A DNA stretch of 16,328 bases from RGIG1993 sp964564225 (GTDB taxonomy: Bacteria; Bacillota; Clostridia; Oscillospirales; CAG-272): positions 1 to 16,328 of the forward strand of contig CAZMAF010000039.1 of NCBI GenBank assembly GCA_964564225.1. Reading direction: 5' to 3'. Positions 1-7,637 of the stretch are shown here, piece by piece (within the stretch, counting starts at the first letter, position 1; each line of letters starts with the position of its first letter). The notes under the pieces were generated by a model. It was not told the DNA's origin. It saw only the letters and a program-made list of their open reading frames with translations, and ran no database searches. Both the position numbers and the translations under genes were made by a program.

Positions 1-520
1 TACCGGATGCGGTCAGGCGGTGTTGCTGATTTTCGACCGAGCGCGCGCCGATGGCGACGTAAGCCAGAACATCGTCAAGGTATTTGGTATTTTCGGGATA
101 GAGCATTTCATCGGCGCAGGAAAAGCCGGTTTCGCGCAGCGCGCGTATATGCAGCTCGCGGATGGCAACGAGTCCTTTGAACATATCGGGGCTACCTTCG
201 GGATTGGGCTGATGGAGCATACCCTTATAGCCGTCGCCGGTCGTTCTCGGCTTGTTGGTATAGATGCGGGGGATGATGAGGATCTTATCGGAAATTTTGT
301 CGGAAATTTTGGCAAGGCGGTCGATATAGGCAATCACGCTATCCTCGTTGTCTGCTGAGCAAGGACCGATGATCGCGAGAATGCGGTCGTCTTTACCCGA
401 GAGAATGTTTTTGATTTCCTGATCGCGTTTTTCCACGATATTTGCCATGTCGCCCGTTAAGGGATACATTTCCTTGACCTCCATCGGAATGGCGAGTTTT
501 CTTTCAAATAGCATATTCAT
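1..520 (-). CDS. aroF: 3-deoxy-7-phosphoheptulonate (DAHP) synthase, class I alpha (AroG-like), C-terminus cut by window start
   Basis: Condenses phosphoenolpyruvate with erythrose-4-phosphate, the first committed step of the shikimate pathway. The 173 visible residues show the GPCS motif (52-55, Cys54 being the expected metal ligand), KPRTT (90-94, PEP binding), GYKG (97-100) and IGAR (157-160) followed by HR (167-168). These match the AroF/AroG/AroH family rather than the shorter AroA-type (class I beta) enzymes. About half of the usual 340-350 residues is present; the frame stays open to base 1. The start is the ATG at 520, with AGAGG about 8 bases upstream; a second ATG two codons later is less well placed. 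It is the last visible gene of the aromatic operon, 56 bases after tyrA, with no terminator seen in that gap, so co-transcription is likely. Whether it is inhibited by Phe or Tyr cannot be told from this part. The symbol aroF is generic. Confidence 0.93.
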   Translation of the reverse strand, partial: MNMLFERKLAIPMEVKEMYPLTGDMANIVEKRDQEIKNILSGKDDRILAIIGPCSADNEDSVIAYIDRLAKISDKISDKILIIPRIYTNKPRTTGDGYKGMLHQPNPEGSPDMFKGLVAIRELHIRALRETGFSCADEMLYPENTKYLDDVLAYVAIGARSVENQQHRLTASG

Positions 521-576
521 AGTGTATACCTCTTTTCATACAGGACAGACGAAAGGTTGTTTCGGTGCCGTTAATT

Positions 577-1443
577 TTAATAATTTTGTTTTTTTTCAAA
601 ATGAGCGCGTCGCTCGGTGGATAATTGCATTTTTTGGCGCATTGCCGTAACGTCGCCCTCTTTGAGTATGGTTTTCAGAAAATTGAATTCTTTTTCAAAA
701 ATGTCCATCTGGCGTAAAAGCGCATCCTTGTTAAGATCGAAAAGCGCGCTCCACATCGTATCGTTGATGCGGGCGATGCGGGTCAGATCGCGGAAGGAGT
801 CACCGGTATAATCGGCAAGATGCGTGTTGTCGCAGCAGGTCATCAGCGAGATGGCGATGACGTGGGTAAGCTGGGATACAAAGGCGATCATTTCGTCGTG
901 TTCCTCGGGAGAGAGTGTGGAAATACGGGAAAACCCCAGCACTGCGCCAAGCAGCTTACAAAGAGCGATGGCTTTGTGGGTATTTTGTTCGGTGGGAACG
1001 ACGATATAGTTGGCATTCTGAAAAATGCGGTCATCGCTGTTTTCAACGCCGTATACCTCGCGTCCCGCCATAGGGTGCGCCGCGATAAATTCGAGATCGT
1101 CACGGAGCATTGACTGGATTTTGTATACGATACATCCTTTGACACCCGTAACGTCGGTCAGAATGGCGTTTTTCTTAAACTTATTCTGATGCTCCGCCAC
1201 AAATTGCAGAAAAATATCGGGATAGAGAGCGAAAATGAGAAGATCGGCGTCGGCAAATGCCTCGTCATCGGGCGTTGTATAGCCAACGTCGATAATGTCC
1301 CGTTCGAGCGCATAGTCAATTGCGTCCTTTCTGGTGTCGATCGCGGATACCCGAAAGCCTTTTTTCTTAAGCGCTTTGGCATAGCTACCGCCGATGAGTC
1401 CAAGTCCGACGATCAGAATGTGCGTATTCAGATCAAGTGTCAT
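577..1443 (-). CDS. tyrA: Prephenate dehydrogenase
   Basis: Oxidatively decarboxylates prephenate to 4-hydroxyphenylpyruvate, the tyrosine branch after chorismate. The 288-residue cytosolic protein opens with a Rossmann nucleotide-binding loop (GLGLIGGS, 13-20), followed by an acidic residue at the end of beta-2 (AID, 34-36) that suggests NAD+ preference. The family hallmark HPMAGRE lies at 123-129, His123 being the expected catalytic histidine. The helical dimerisation domain carries EHDEMIAFVSQLTH (181-194) and GDSFRDLTRIA (214-224). There is no fused chorismate mutase and no C-terminal ACT domain, so direct tyrosine feedback through an ACT domain is not expected. The ATG at 1443 overlaps the aroA stop as ATGA; the Shine-Dalgarno (AAAGGA, with AGGAGG just before it) sits inside the end of aroA, so the pair is probably translationally coupled. 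Confidence 0.95.
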   Translation of the reverse strand: MTLDLNTHILIVGLGLIGGSYAKALKKKGFRVSAIDTRKDAIDYALERDIIDVGYTTPDDEAFADADLLIFALYPDIFLQFVAEHQNKFKKNAILTDVTGVKGCIVYKIQSMLRDDLEFIAAHPMAGREVYGVENSDDRIFQNANYIVVPTEQNTHKAIALCKLLGAVLGFSRISTLSPEEHDEMIAFVSQLTHVIAISLMTCCDNTHLADYTGDSFRDLTRIARINDTMWSALFDLNKDALLRQMDIFEKEFNFLKTILKEGDVTAMRQKMQLSTERRAHFEKKQNY

Positions 1444-2657
1444 ACCGTATTCCTTTCCTCCTCGATGCTAATGTTGAGCGATTTAAGAGTCTTGAAAAAA
1501 TTGGGATAGCTTTTGGAGATTGCTTCTGCTCCTTCGATTTTACCGCCGATACGTGTTAAGAGTACCGTCAGAGCCATCACGATACGGTGATCGTTGTGTC
1601 CGGAAAGCGCTTGAAGCGGCGCGTGAAGCGTGTTTTTTTCAACGGTGATGCGGTTTTCCTCAATATGACAGATAACGCCGCATTTCAAAAGCTCCTCTGC
1701 CATAGCGTGTCCGCGATCGCTTTCCTTGATGGCAAGGCGGGCGGTATCGGTAAAGGTTGCGCCGTTTTTCAGTGCGGCAAGTGTCATTAAAATCGGGGCA
1801 AGATCGGGGCAGTCAAGGAGCGAGAGTGTGGGAGTACCGTTTTTGATTGCTTCAAAATAGCGGTAAAAAATGCGATCTCCCTGTTTTGAGGTGTCGGAAA
1901 GTCCGCGTGTCGTTACGTTGTCGCCTAAGAATGTCAATGCTTCGGTGAAGGCTGCGTTTGAATAATCACCCTCAACGGTGAGCTTTTGCGGACAGTAGGT
2001 CTGATTTCCTTTTACGGCGATCGTCGTTTCGTTTTGCCACGTTGCTTCAATGCCAAAAGCCTTGAGGGTATCGAGGGTAATATCAATATACGGGCGGCTT
2101 TCGATTGGGGGAAGCAGTGTGATCGTGGAATTCCCCGAAAGTATCGGGAAAGCGAAAAGGAGTCCTGTGATAAACTGACTGGATACGTTACCTTTTACGG
2201 TATAATTTCCGCTTTTGAGCGTACCGCCGAGTGTCAGACGGTTTTTTTCTTTATGAAAGGGGATATTTTGTTCGGAAAATATAGTTTCATATACGCTAAG
2301 CGGACGTTCAAACAGGCGATCTGCTCCCGTAAAGGACGTGATTTTTTTGGAAATTGCGGTAATCGGAATGAAAAAGCGAAGGGTTGAGCCCGATTCCCGA
2401 CAGTTCAAGGCAGAGGTGGGGTGGATCGCTCCGCCAACGCCTTCTATTGTGACGGTTGTGCCGTCTGTTCGTATTTTTGCTCCGATTGCTTTCAGGCAGT
2501 CGAGGGTGGCGAGAATATCCTCGCTGAAATCGACGTTTTTAATCACGCTTTCACCGTTGGCAAGTCCTGATGCGATGAGCATACGGTGGGCAACGCTTTT
2601 CGAGGGGGGCGCGGTGACACTTCCCGAAGCGCGCGAGGGGAAAATGGTGACTGTCAT
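1440..2657 (-). CDS. aroA: 5-enolpyruvylshikimate-3-phosphate (EPSP) synthase
   Basis: Transfers the enolpyruvyl group of PEP to shikimate-3-phosphate, the sixth shikimate step. The 405-residue protein has the PPSKS substrate motif (17-21, Lys20), CRESGSTLRFF (86-96, the PEP/glyphosate-site loop with the glycine kept at 90), ERP (117-119), SSQFITGLL (159-167), the domain-2 catalytic Asp285 in DCPDLAP, KESDR (311-315), NDHRIVMA (355-362) and KSYPNFF (382-388). It is a little shorter than the 427-residue E. coli enzyme but contains both halves of the beta/alpha fold. The ATG at 2657 overlaps the aroQ stop by ATGA and has AAAGGAGA upstream. The ESGST form of the PEP loop is a variant of the NAGTA form seen in E. 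coli; I regard it as typical of Gram-positive anaerobes but cannot check this here. Glyphosate response cannot be predicted from sequence alone. Confidence 0.96.
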   Translation of the reverse strand: MTVTIFPSRASGSVTAPPSKSVAHRMLIASGLANGESVIKNVDFSEDILATLDCLKAIGAKIRTDGTTVTIEGVGGAIHPTSALNCRESGSTLRFFIPITAISKKITSFTGADRLFERPLSVYETIFSEQNIPFHKEKNRLTLGGTLKSGNYTVKGNVSSQFITGLLFAFPILSGNSTITLLPPIESRPYIDITLDTLKAFGIEATWQNETTIAVKGNQTYCPQKLTVEGDYSNAAFTEALTFLGDNVTTRGLSDTSKQGDRIFYRYFEAIKNGTPTLSLLDCPDLAPILMTLAALKNGATFTDTARLAIKESDRGHAMAEELLKCGVICHIEENRITVEKNTLHAPLQALSGHNDHRIVMALTVLLTRIGGKIEGAEAISKSYPNFFKTLKSLNISIEEERNTV

Positions 2658-3085
2658 CTCAGCGTCTCCTTTATATACGAGATTGCCTCGGTATAGCCCG
2701 CGATTCCTTTACCTTTGATTGTGGTAAGGGCAACGGCGCGGATATAGCTGATCTTTCGGAAGTCTTCGCGTTCATCGGGATCAGAAATATGTACCTCGAC
2801 GGTGGGAATATTGACTGCCTTCAGCGCATCGAGCAGAGCAATGCTCGTATGGGTATACGCGCCCGGATTGATGACAATGCCGTCGTAATGTCCTTTTGCT
2901 TTCTGAATAGCAGTTACGAGTGCGCCCTCGTAATTGGATTGGCAGCATCTGACGGTAACGCCTTCGATTTTGGCGTGACGCTTGATGATTCTGACGAGCT
3001 TTCGATAGGTCGTGTTCCCGTAGATCGCAGGCTCGCGCAGACCGAGCATATTGAGATTTGGCCCGTTGATGATGAGAATTTTCAT
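2654..3085 (-). CDS. aroQ: 3-dehydroquinate dehydratase, type II
   Basis: Dehydrates 3-dehydroquinate to 3-dehydroshikimate, the third shikimate step; type II enzymes form dodecamers and use an enolate mechanism. The 143-residue length fits the family. It begins NGPNLNMLGLREPAIYG (7-23) with the expected active-site Asn12, Arg17 on the lid and catalytic Tyr22. It continues with QSNYEGA (49-55), NPGAYTHTS (73-81) and EVHISD (97-102, catalytic His99), then ERE (105-107) where most homologues read ARE. An upstream in-frame start at 3196 would add 37 residues that lie wholly inside the reading region of the preceding gene and match nothing in the family. The ATG at 3085 has AGGAAAGG just upstream and gives the canonical N-terminus. 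The gene lies 4 bases after aroE-aroK and overlaps aroA by ATGA. Confidence 0.95.
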   Translation of the reverse strand: MKILIINGPNLNMLGLREPAIYGNTTYRKLVRIIKRHAKIEGVTVRCCQSNYEGALVTAIQKAKGHYDGIVINPGAYTHTSIALLDALKAVNIPTVEVHISDPDEREDFRKISYIRAVALTTIKGKGIAGYTEAISYIKETLR

Positions 3086-3089
3086 GGGG

Positions 3090-4352
3090 TTACCTTTCCT
3101 TGTGATGATGAAGGATGGAATTTGCGATTTCGTCGGGTGTTGCGTTCGCATCAATTCTGACGTCGCAGGCGGTAAGATAGCGGGGATAGCGCTCACGGTA
3201 GCGCGCCTTCAGTGCTTCCCGGTCGGATGCGGTGGGGCGGTCGTCGGTGGGTGTCAAGAGAGAGAGAGGACGGTCAAGAAAATACAGCCTTGCGTTATAG
3301 CGCAGATTTTGCAGATTTTCTTCTTTCAGGATTGCGCCGCCTCCTGTGGCAATGATCGCGCCCGTTTCTGTGGCAAGAGAGGCGATCACCTCAGACTCTA
3401 TGCGACGGAAGGCCTCCTCTCCCTCGCTTTTGAAAATTTCAGGAATGGTTTTATTGGCGCGGAGGGTGATCTCGGTATCGGTATCAATCAGCTTTCGTCC
3501 TGTCAGCTTGGCAAGCGCTTTACCAACCGTCGTTTTACCGGACGAGGGCATACCGATAAGAACAATGTTTTCCTTTTCAGCAAGCAGTTCACTGAAAATT
3601 TCGTCGATTACGGTGGTAGGATATTTCTTTTTTGTGAAATATGAGGCGGCATAAACCGCTTGTGCAACGAGCATATAGAGTCCGCTTACAGAAGCGATTT
3701 TACGAGTGGTTGCCTTTTGTACGAGCGTTGTGCGAAGGGGATTGTATACCACGTCAATCACGCCCTTTGGATTTTGGAAGGCTTCGAGCGAGAGCGGATC
3801 GCCGTTTTCGTCGGTTGCAATACCGTGGATATTGGGAAACATACCGCAAGGGGTGGTGTGAATGAGAATCTCGGTATCGGAATGCTCGCGGTAGGCTTCG
3901 GTATAGCTGATGGCATCGGGGGCTGCGCAGTTACTGACGAAAAGCACCTTTTTTGCGCCTTCGGCTCTGGCAAGCGCTCTCGCGGTCTTGGCTGTACCGC
4001 CCGTGCCGATAATCAGTACTTTTTTGTCTTTCAGCGTTAGTCCAAGCTTTTGAATCAGCGCTTTCAGACCGAGTACATCGGTATTGTAACCGTAAAGCTT
4101 TCCGTTCTCGTTGACGACGGTATTGACTGCGCCGATCTCTTTTGCGGTAGGGTCGATATAATCGAGATGGGGGATTACCTTTTCTTTATAGGGAATGGTG
4201 ACGTTGATACCGCAAAAATTGCGATCTGTCATAAAAGCATCGAGTGCGTTGGGCGCAATTTCGCAAATATCATAGGTATAGCTTTCAAGTCTTTCGTGAA
4301 TAAGCTTTGAAAAGCTGTGCGGCAGATGCTCGCCGATAACACCGTATTTCAT
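3090..4352 (-). CDS. aroE-aroK: Bifunctional shikimate dehydrogenase-shikimate kinase fusion
   Basis: One 420-residue protein appears to carry shikimate steps four and five. Residues 1 to about 255 are shikimate dehydrogenase: shikimate-binding HSFSK (12-16), NVTIPYK with the catalytic Lys56, GAVNT (74-78), NTD with Asp92, the NADP-binding loop GTGGTAKTA (116-124), VYNPL (202-206) and GLYMLVAQA (224-232). From about 262 to the end is shikimate kinase: Walker A GMPSSGKT (267-274), DTD (290-292) binding shikimate and Mg2+, EEAFRRIE (312-319), the GGG loop at 337-339, and the lid arginine in DDRPT (370-374). Both sets of key residues are present, so both activities are predicted. The linker is very short. 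The start ATG at 4352 overlaps the aroC stop by ATGA and has AGGAG upstream. No stop codon or frameshift separates the halves. Confidence 0.95.
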   Translation of the reverse strand: MKYGVIGEHLPHSFSKLIHERLESYTYDICEIAPNALDAFMTDRNFCGINVTIPYKEKVIPHLDYIDPTAKEIGAVNTVVNENGKLYGYNTDVLGLKALIQKLGLTLKDKKVLIIGTGGTAKTARALARAEGAKKVLFVSNCAAPDAISYTEAYREHSDTEILIHTTPCGMFPNIHGIATDENGDPLSLEAFQNPKGVIDVVYNPLRTTLVQKATTRKIASVSGLYMLVAQAVYAASYFTKKKYPTTVIDEIFSELLAEKENIVLIGMPSSGKTTVGKALAKLTGRKLIDTDTEITLRANKTIPEIFKSEGEEAFRRIESEVIASLATETGAIIATGGGAILKEENLQNLRYNARLYFLDRPLSLLTPTDDRPTASDREALKARYRERYPRYLTACDVRIDANATPDEIANSILHHHKER

Positions 4353-5449
4353 AATAACTCCTGTATAGGTAGAAAATAATCTTTGCCGTACTGTACCGTT
4401 AAAAGATCGGCAAGTACGATTGCCGTCATAGCATCCACTACGGCGCGTACGCGGTGAACAATGGCGGGATCGTGACGTCCCTTGAGCGTTAGCGTGTAAG
4501 GCGTCATTGTATCAGGCTTGACGCTCTTTTGATCTTTGAAGATCGAGGGCGTGGGTTTGACAGCGGTGGTAAAGATGATGGGCATACCGTTTGAAATACC
4601 GCCGTTGATACCGCCGTTATGATTGGTGAGGGTGACGAGCTTACCGTTTTTGACACCGAAGGCATCGTTTGCCTCGGAGCCGCGCATATCGGCAAGCGCA
4701 AATCCGTCGCCGAAGGCAACGCCTTTTACGCCGCCGATCGAAAAAAGGGCGTGTGACAAAAGGCTTTCGACAGAATCAAACCATGGCTCGCCAAGTCCTC
4801 CGGGGAGTCCTGTGACGGCGGTTTCCAGAATGCCGCCGACAGAGTCGCCCTCTGATGCAGCCTGTTCGATGGCGTTTATCATGTTCTTGCCTGCTTCATC
4901 GGAAAGCGTGGCAAAGAGTTTTCCGTTAAGCATGGGAAGCTCGGTTTCAAGGTTGGTGAAGGGAAGGTCGTTGATTTCGGCAAGGCGTTTGATATGCGTG
5001 CCGATGACGATGCCTTTTTCTTCGAGAGCTTTTGCGAGAATCGCGCCGATTACGACGAGGGGAGCTGTCAATCTGCCGCTGAAATGTCCGCCGCCGCGAT
5101 AGTCTTCGTAGCCGTGATATTTTGTCATTGCGGTAAAGTCGGCGTGTCCGGGGCGTAAGGGATGCTCTTTATAATCGTTGCTGCGGATATTTTCGTTGGG
5201 AATGAGTACCGTCAGAGGCGCGCCTGTGGTCTTGCCGTTGAAGACACCGCTGATAACGGTATAGGCGTCTTTTTCGATACGCGCGGTCGAGATTTTGCCG
5301 TAAGGACGGCGCATGGCGAGTTTTTTCGCGATTGCTTCGTGATTGATCTCAATGCCGGGGGAAATGCCGTCGAGAACGGCGCCGATCATATCCCCGTGGC
5401 TTTCACCGAACAGGGTGACGGTTAACTGATTTCCGAAAGTATTTTTCAT
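4349..5449 (-). CDS. aroC: Chorismate synthase
   Basis: Converts EPSP to chorismate with reduced FMN as cofactor, the last shared step of the pathway. The 366-residue protein carries the family signatures: GESHG near the N-terminus, RRPYGKISTARIEKD, the RPGHAD motif, DYRGGGHFSGRLTAPL (the Gram-positive form of the GGGRSSARET region), GVKGVAFGDGF, NHNGGINGGISNG and GRHDPAIVHR (with the RHDP motif). Start choice: an in-frame ATG at 5497 would overlap aroB by about 38 bases and add a 16-residue tail. The ATG at 5449 is preceded by AAGGAGAA at good spacing and puts the GESHG motif at the usual distance from the N-terminus. The gene follows aroB by 10 bases and overlaps aroE-aroK by ATGA. A separate flavin reductase is not visible here, so whether the enzyme reduces its own FMN is open. 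Confidence 0.96.
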   Translation of the reverse strand: MKNTFGNQLTVTLFGESHGDMIGAVLDGISPGIEINHEAIAKKLAMRRPYGKISTARIEKDAYTVISGVFNGKTTGAPLTVLIPNENIRSNDYKEHPLRPGHADFTAMTKYHGYEDYRGGGHFSGRLTAPLVVIGAILAKALEEKGIVIGTHIKRLAEINDLPFTNLETELPMLNGKLFATLSDEAGKNMINAIEQAASEGDSVGGILETAVTGLPGGLGEPWFDSVESLLSHALFSIGGVKGVAFGDGFALADMRGSEANDAFGVKNGKLVTLTNHNGGINGGISNGMPIIFTTAVKPTPSIFKDQKSVKPDTMTPYTLTLKGRHDPAIVHRVRAVVDAMTAIVLADLLTVQYGKDYFLPIQELL

Positions 5450-5459
5450 CGTGTTCTCC

Positions 5460-6470
5460 TTAACCGTAGTAGTCGAGATAGTCGTTGAGTGTTTCATAGG
5501 AAAGCGTATTCAGGATGAATTCTCCGATTTCTTCTACGAAAACACAGGTAACGCCGTCCTGATCGCTTTTTTTATCGTGCGTGAGCGCTTTTTTTGCCGC
5601 TTCTTTATCGAAAGCGAGGGCAGTGGGCAGTGAGAATTTTTGAAGCAGGGGAATAAGGCGCGCCCTGACCGAGTCGGAGCACATCGGGAGCATACCGAGT
5701 GCTACGCATTCGCCGTGATAGAGGGAATGCGAGTCCCGCTCGCTTTCTATGGCGTGTCCGAGTGTGTGGCCGAAATTTAAAATGCGGCGCAGTCCGGCTT
5801 CCTTTTCGTCTTTTTCTACCACGGCTTTTTTGATCTGTAACGAGGCGGTGATGACCGTTTCAATCTCGGTAAGCGTGGGATCAGTCTTTTCGAGAAATTC
5901 GAAAAGCTTTTTATCGGAAGTGAGTGACATTTTGATGCATTCAGCAAGTCCTGAGGCAATATGGCGTTTGGGGAGCGTTTGTAAAACATCGGGGTCGATT
6001 ACAACGCATTTCGGTTGATAAAACGTGCCGATCGGGTTTTTGATAGTCCCAAAATTGACAGCCGTTTTACCGCCGATCGAGGAATCAACCTCGGATAACA
6101 GTGTGGTGGGAATATTGTAAAAGTCAATGCCGCGCATATAGACCGAGGCGGCAAAGCCGCTGAGGTCGCCGATTACGCCGCCGCCGACGGCAACGACGCA
6201 GTCTTTTCGGGTAAAGCCGTTTTCAAGCATAACGCCAAGCAGCTTTTCAAGATTTTGAAGCGATTTGGTATCCTCGCCCTGAGGAAGTGTGATGAGAAGG
6301 GGCTTTTGGGCGGCGTTTACGACTTTTTCGGCATATTCTTTCGGAACGCCCTCGTCGGTGACGACGAGCACGCGGCGGTCAAGCGAGAGCAGATCGCCGA
6401 CACGTTCAAGCATACCGCGCCCGATATGAATGGGATAGGTCGTATGTGGCAGGGTAACGGTGATCGTCAT
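5460..6470 (-). CDS. aroB: 3-dehydroquinate synthase
   Basis: Converts DAHP to 3-dehydroquinate, the second shikimate step, using NAD+ and a divalent metal (Zn2+ or Co2+). The 336-residue protein has the glycine-rich NAD site AVGGGVIGDLSGFAA (94-108), YMRGIDFYNIPTTLLSEVDS (111-130), SIGGKTAVN (131-139), the metal ligand Glu177 in GLAECIK, His235 in NFGHTLGHAIE (232-242) and His252 in HGECVALGM (252-260). These agree with the three metal ligands of characterised AroB enzymes. It is slightly shorter than the common 350-360 residues, mostly at the C-terminus. Its ATG follows the pheA stop after a single base, and its Shine-Dalgarno (TGGAGAA) lies within the last pheA codons, so re-initiation by ribosomes finishing pheA is likely. 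Confidence 0.96.
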   Translation of the reverse strand: MTITVTLPHTTYPIHIGRGMLERVGDLLSLDRRVLVVTDEGVPKEYAEKVVNAAQKPLLITLPQGEDTKSLQNLEKLLGVMLENGFTRKDCVVAVGGGVIGDLSGFAASVYMRGIDFYNIPTTLLSEVDSSIGGKTAVNFGTIKNPIGTFYQPKCVVIDPDVLQTLPKRHIASGLAECIKMSLTSDKKLFEFLEKTDPTLTEIETVITASLQIKKAVVEKDEKEAGLRRILNFGHTLGHAIESERDSHSLYHGECVALGMLPMCSDSVRARLIPLLQKFSLPTALAFDKEAAKKALTHDKKSDQDGVTCVFVEEIGEFILNTLSYETLNDYLDYYG

Positions 6471-6471
6471 A

Positions 6472-7569
6472 TCAGTTCTCCAGAATGGCAGTTGGGGTGT
6501 ATGAGCCTGCGAGCTTTAAGCTGTCACAGCAGGCAGAAAGTGCGCGGAGCATTGTTTTACCGTTTTCGGATTGCTCGTCGCCTTCCGCTTCAACGTAGAA
6601 ATAATACGCAAAGGGCTTGTCTTTAATGGGACGCGAGCGCAGGACGCGCATATTGAAGCCGTATGCCGAAATGACGTTGACTGCTTTGGCAAGTGCGCCT
6701 GCGGTGTTGGCAACGGTGAACATCAAAACGAAAACATGGTCTTTTTTGGCGCTTGTTTTGTTTTGGGTGCGCGAATAAACGGCAAAGCGGGTGGTGTTCG
6801 TGCTGCTTTCGTTAATATCATGATCAAGTACCGTAAGACCGTAGAGGGCTGCGGTGCTTGACGAGGCAATGGCTGCAAGAGATTTATCGTTCTTTTCGAC
6901 GACGGTCTTGGCGGCAATAGCAGTATTGACGGCGCGCTCCTGTTCGAAGCTGTTTGCCTTGACGTAAGAGGCGCATTGTTCGAGCGCTTGCGGATGGCTG
7001 ATAACCGTTTTAATATCTGAAAGAGTAGCGCCTTCGAGCGCTAACAGGTGATGGCGGATGCGAAGATCGTAAACGCCCGTAACGGTCAGTGAGCCGCGAT
7101 AGGTGAGGTCCATAACTTCACCGACTTCGCCTGCGTGTGAGTTTTCAATGGGAAGAACAGCAAGCTCGCATTCTCCCGTTTCAACGGCGTGATAGGCAGC
7201 TTCAAAATTGCGGTAGGGAACGAGTGTTCCCTCAGGGAATAGCTTTTCTGCCGCGATGGCGGCAAATGCGCCTGCAACGCCGCTGTATGCGATACGTACA
7301 CCCTTGATGAGTGAGTGCTGATAAGCTTTTGATATCCGCATTAACTCTTTTTGCAGTAAAAGATAGTAGGAGCGAAGCGTATCGTCTTCGATGGATAACG
7401 ATGCGTTTTTCAGGACTTCTTGTTCGCGCGCGGAGTCAAAAATGGGAAGTCCTCTTTCTTCTTTATAACAGGCGACTTCTTTTACGGCTTCCATACGCTT
7501 GATGAAAAGCGAAGCAAGCTCTTTATCAATCTGACTAATGGCGTTTCGCGCTTTGATCAGCTTTTCCAT
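6472..7569 (-). CDS. pheA: Bifunctional chorismate mutase-prephenate dehydratase (P-protein)
   Basis: Rearranges chorismate to prephenate and then dehydrates and decarboxylates it to phenylpyruvate, the phenylalanine branch. In the 365 residues I see an AroQ-type chorismate mutase domain (1 to about 88) whose Arg8, Arg25, Lys36, Asp45, Arg48 and Glu49 follow the spacing of the E. coli active site. A prephenate dehydratase domain follows (about 91-265), with PIENSHAGEV (140-149) and the catalytic NTTRF (258-262). An ACT regulatory domain (about 278-360) has GAL (291-293) and SRP (312-314). The usual ESRP of the Phe-binding loop reads RSRP here. The prephenate dehydratase start reads YSGVAGAFA, where many enzymes have GPxGSYS. 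The start ATG at 7569 has AAGGAAA upstream. It is the first structural gene after the attenuator, directly exposed to its control. Confidence 0.96.
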   Translation of the reverse strand: MEKLIKARNAISQIDKELASLFIKRMEAVKEVACYKEERGLPIFDSAREQEVLKNASLSIEDDTLRSYYLLLQKELMRISKAYQHSLIKGVRIAYSGVAGAFAAIAAEKLFPEGTLVPYRNFEAAYHAVETGECELAVLPIENSHAGEVGEVMDLTYRGSLTVTGVYDLRIRHHLLALEGATLSDIKTVISHPQALEQCASYVKANSFEQERAVNTAIAAKTVVEKNDKSLAAIASSSTAALYGLTVLDHDINESSTNTTRFAVYSRTQNKTSAKKDHVFVLMFTVANTAGALAKAVNVISAYGFNMRVLRSRPIKDKPFAYYFYVEAEGDEQSENGKTMLRALSACCDSLKLAGSYTPTAILEN

Positions 7570-7599
7570 ATCGGTTTCCTTTCTTGTTACGAATAGAAT

Positions 7600-7637
7600 A
7601 AAAAAATACCGCTACTTACCCAAACGAAAGTAGCGGT
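7600..7637 (-). terminator. Intrinsic terminator of the pheA-operon attenuator
   Basis: On the minus strand a perfect 10-bp stem ACCGCTACTT / AAGTAGCGGT with a 10-base loop (7618-7627) is followed by seven U residues (7600-7606). It lies after the leader ORF and before the pheA ribosome binding site, so it can end transcription before the structural genes. Its 5' arm shares bases 7632-7637 with the 3' arm of the candidate antiterminator, so only one of the two can form at a time. Confidence 0.92.

Noticed and set aside
20..358. Plus-strand and other-frame ORFs lying over the aro genes, such as this one and those at 1986-2387 and 3051-3644
   Set aside because: They mirror strongly supported minus-strand enzymes, lack ribosome sites and resemble no family.
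3086..3196. Longer N-terminus for aroQ from 3196
   Set aside because: The added 37 residues fall inside the aroE-aroK gene and match nothing in type II dehydroquinases; the ATG at 3085 has its own ribosome site.
5450..5497. Longer N-terminus for aroC from 5497
   Set aside because: It would overlap aroB and add a Thr-rich tail absent from the family; AAGGAGAA supports 5449.
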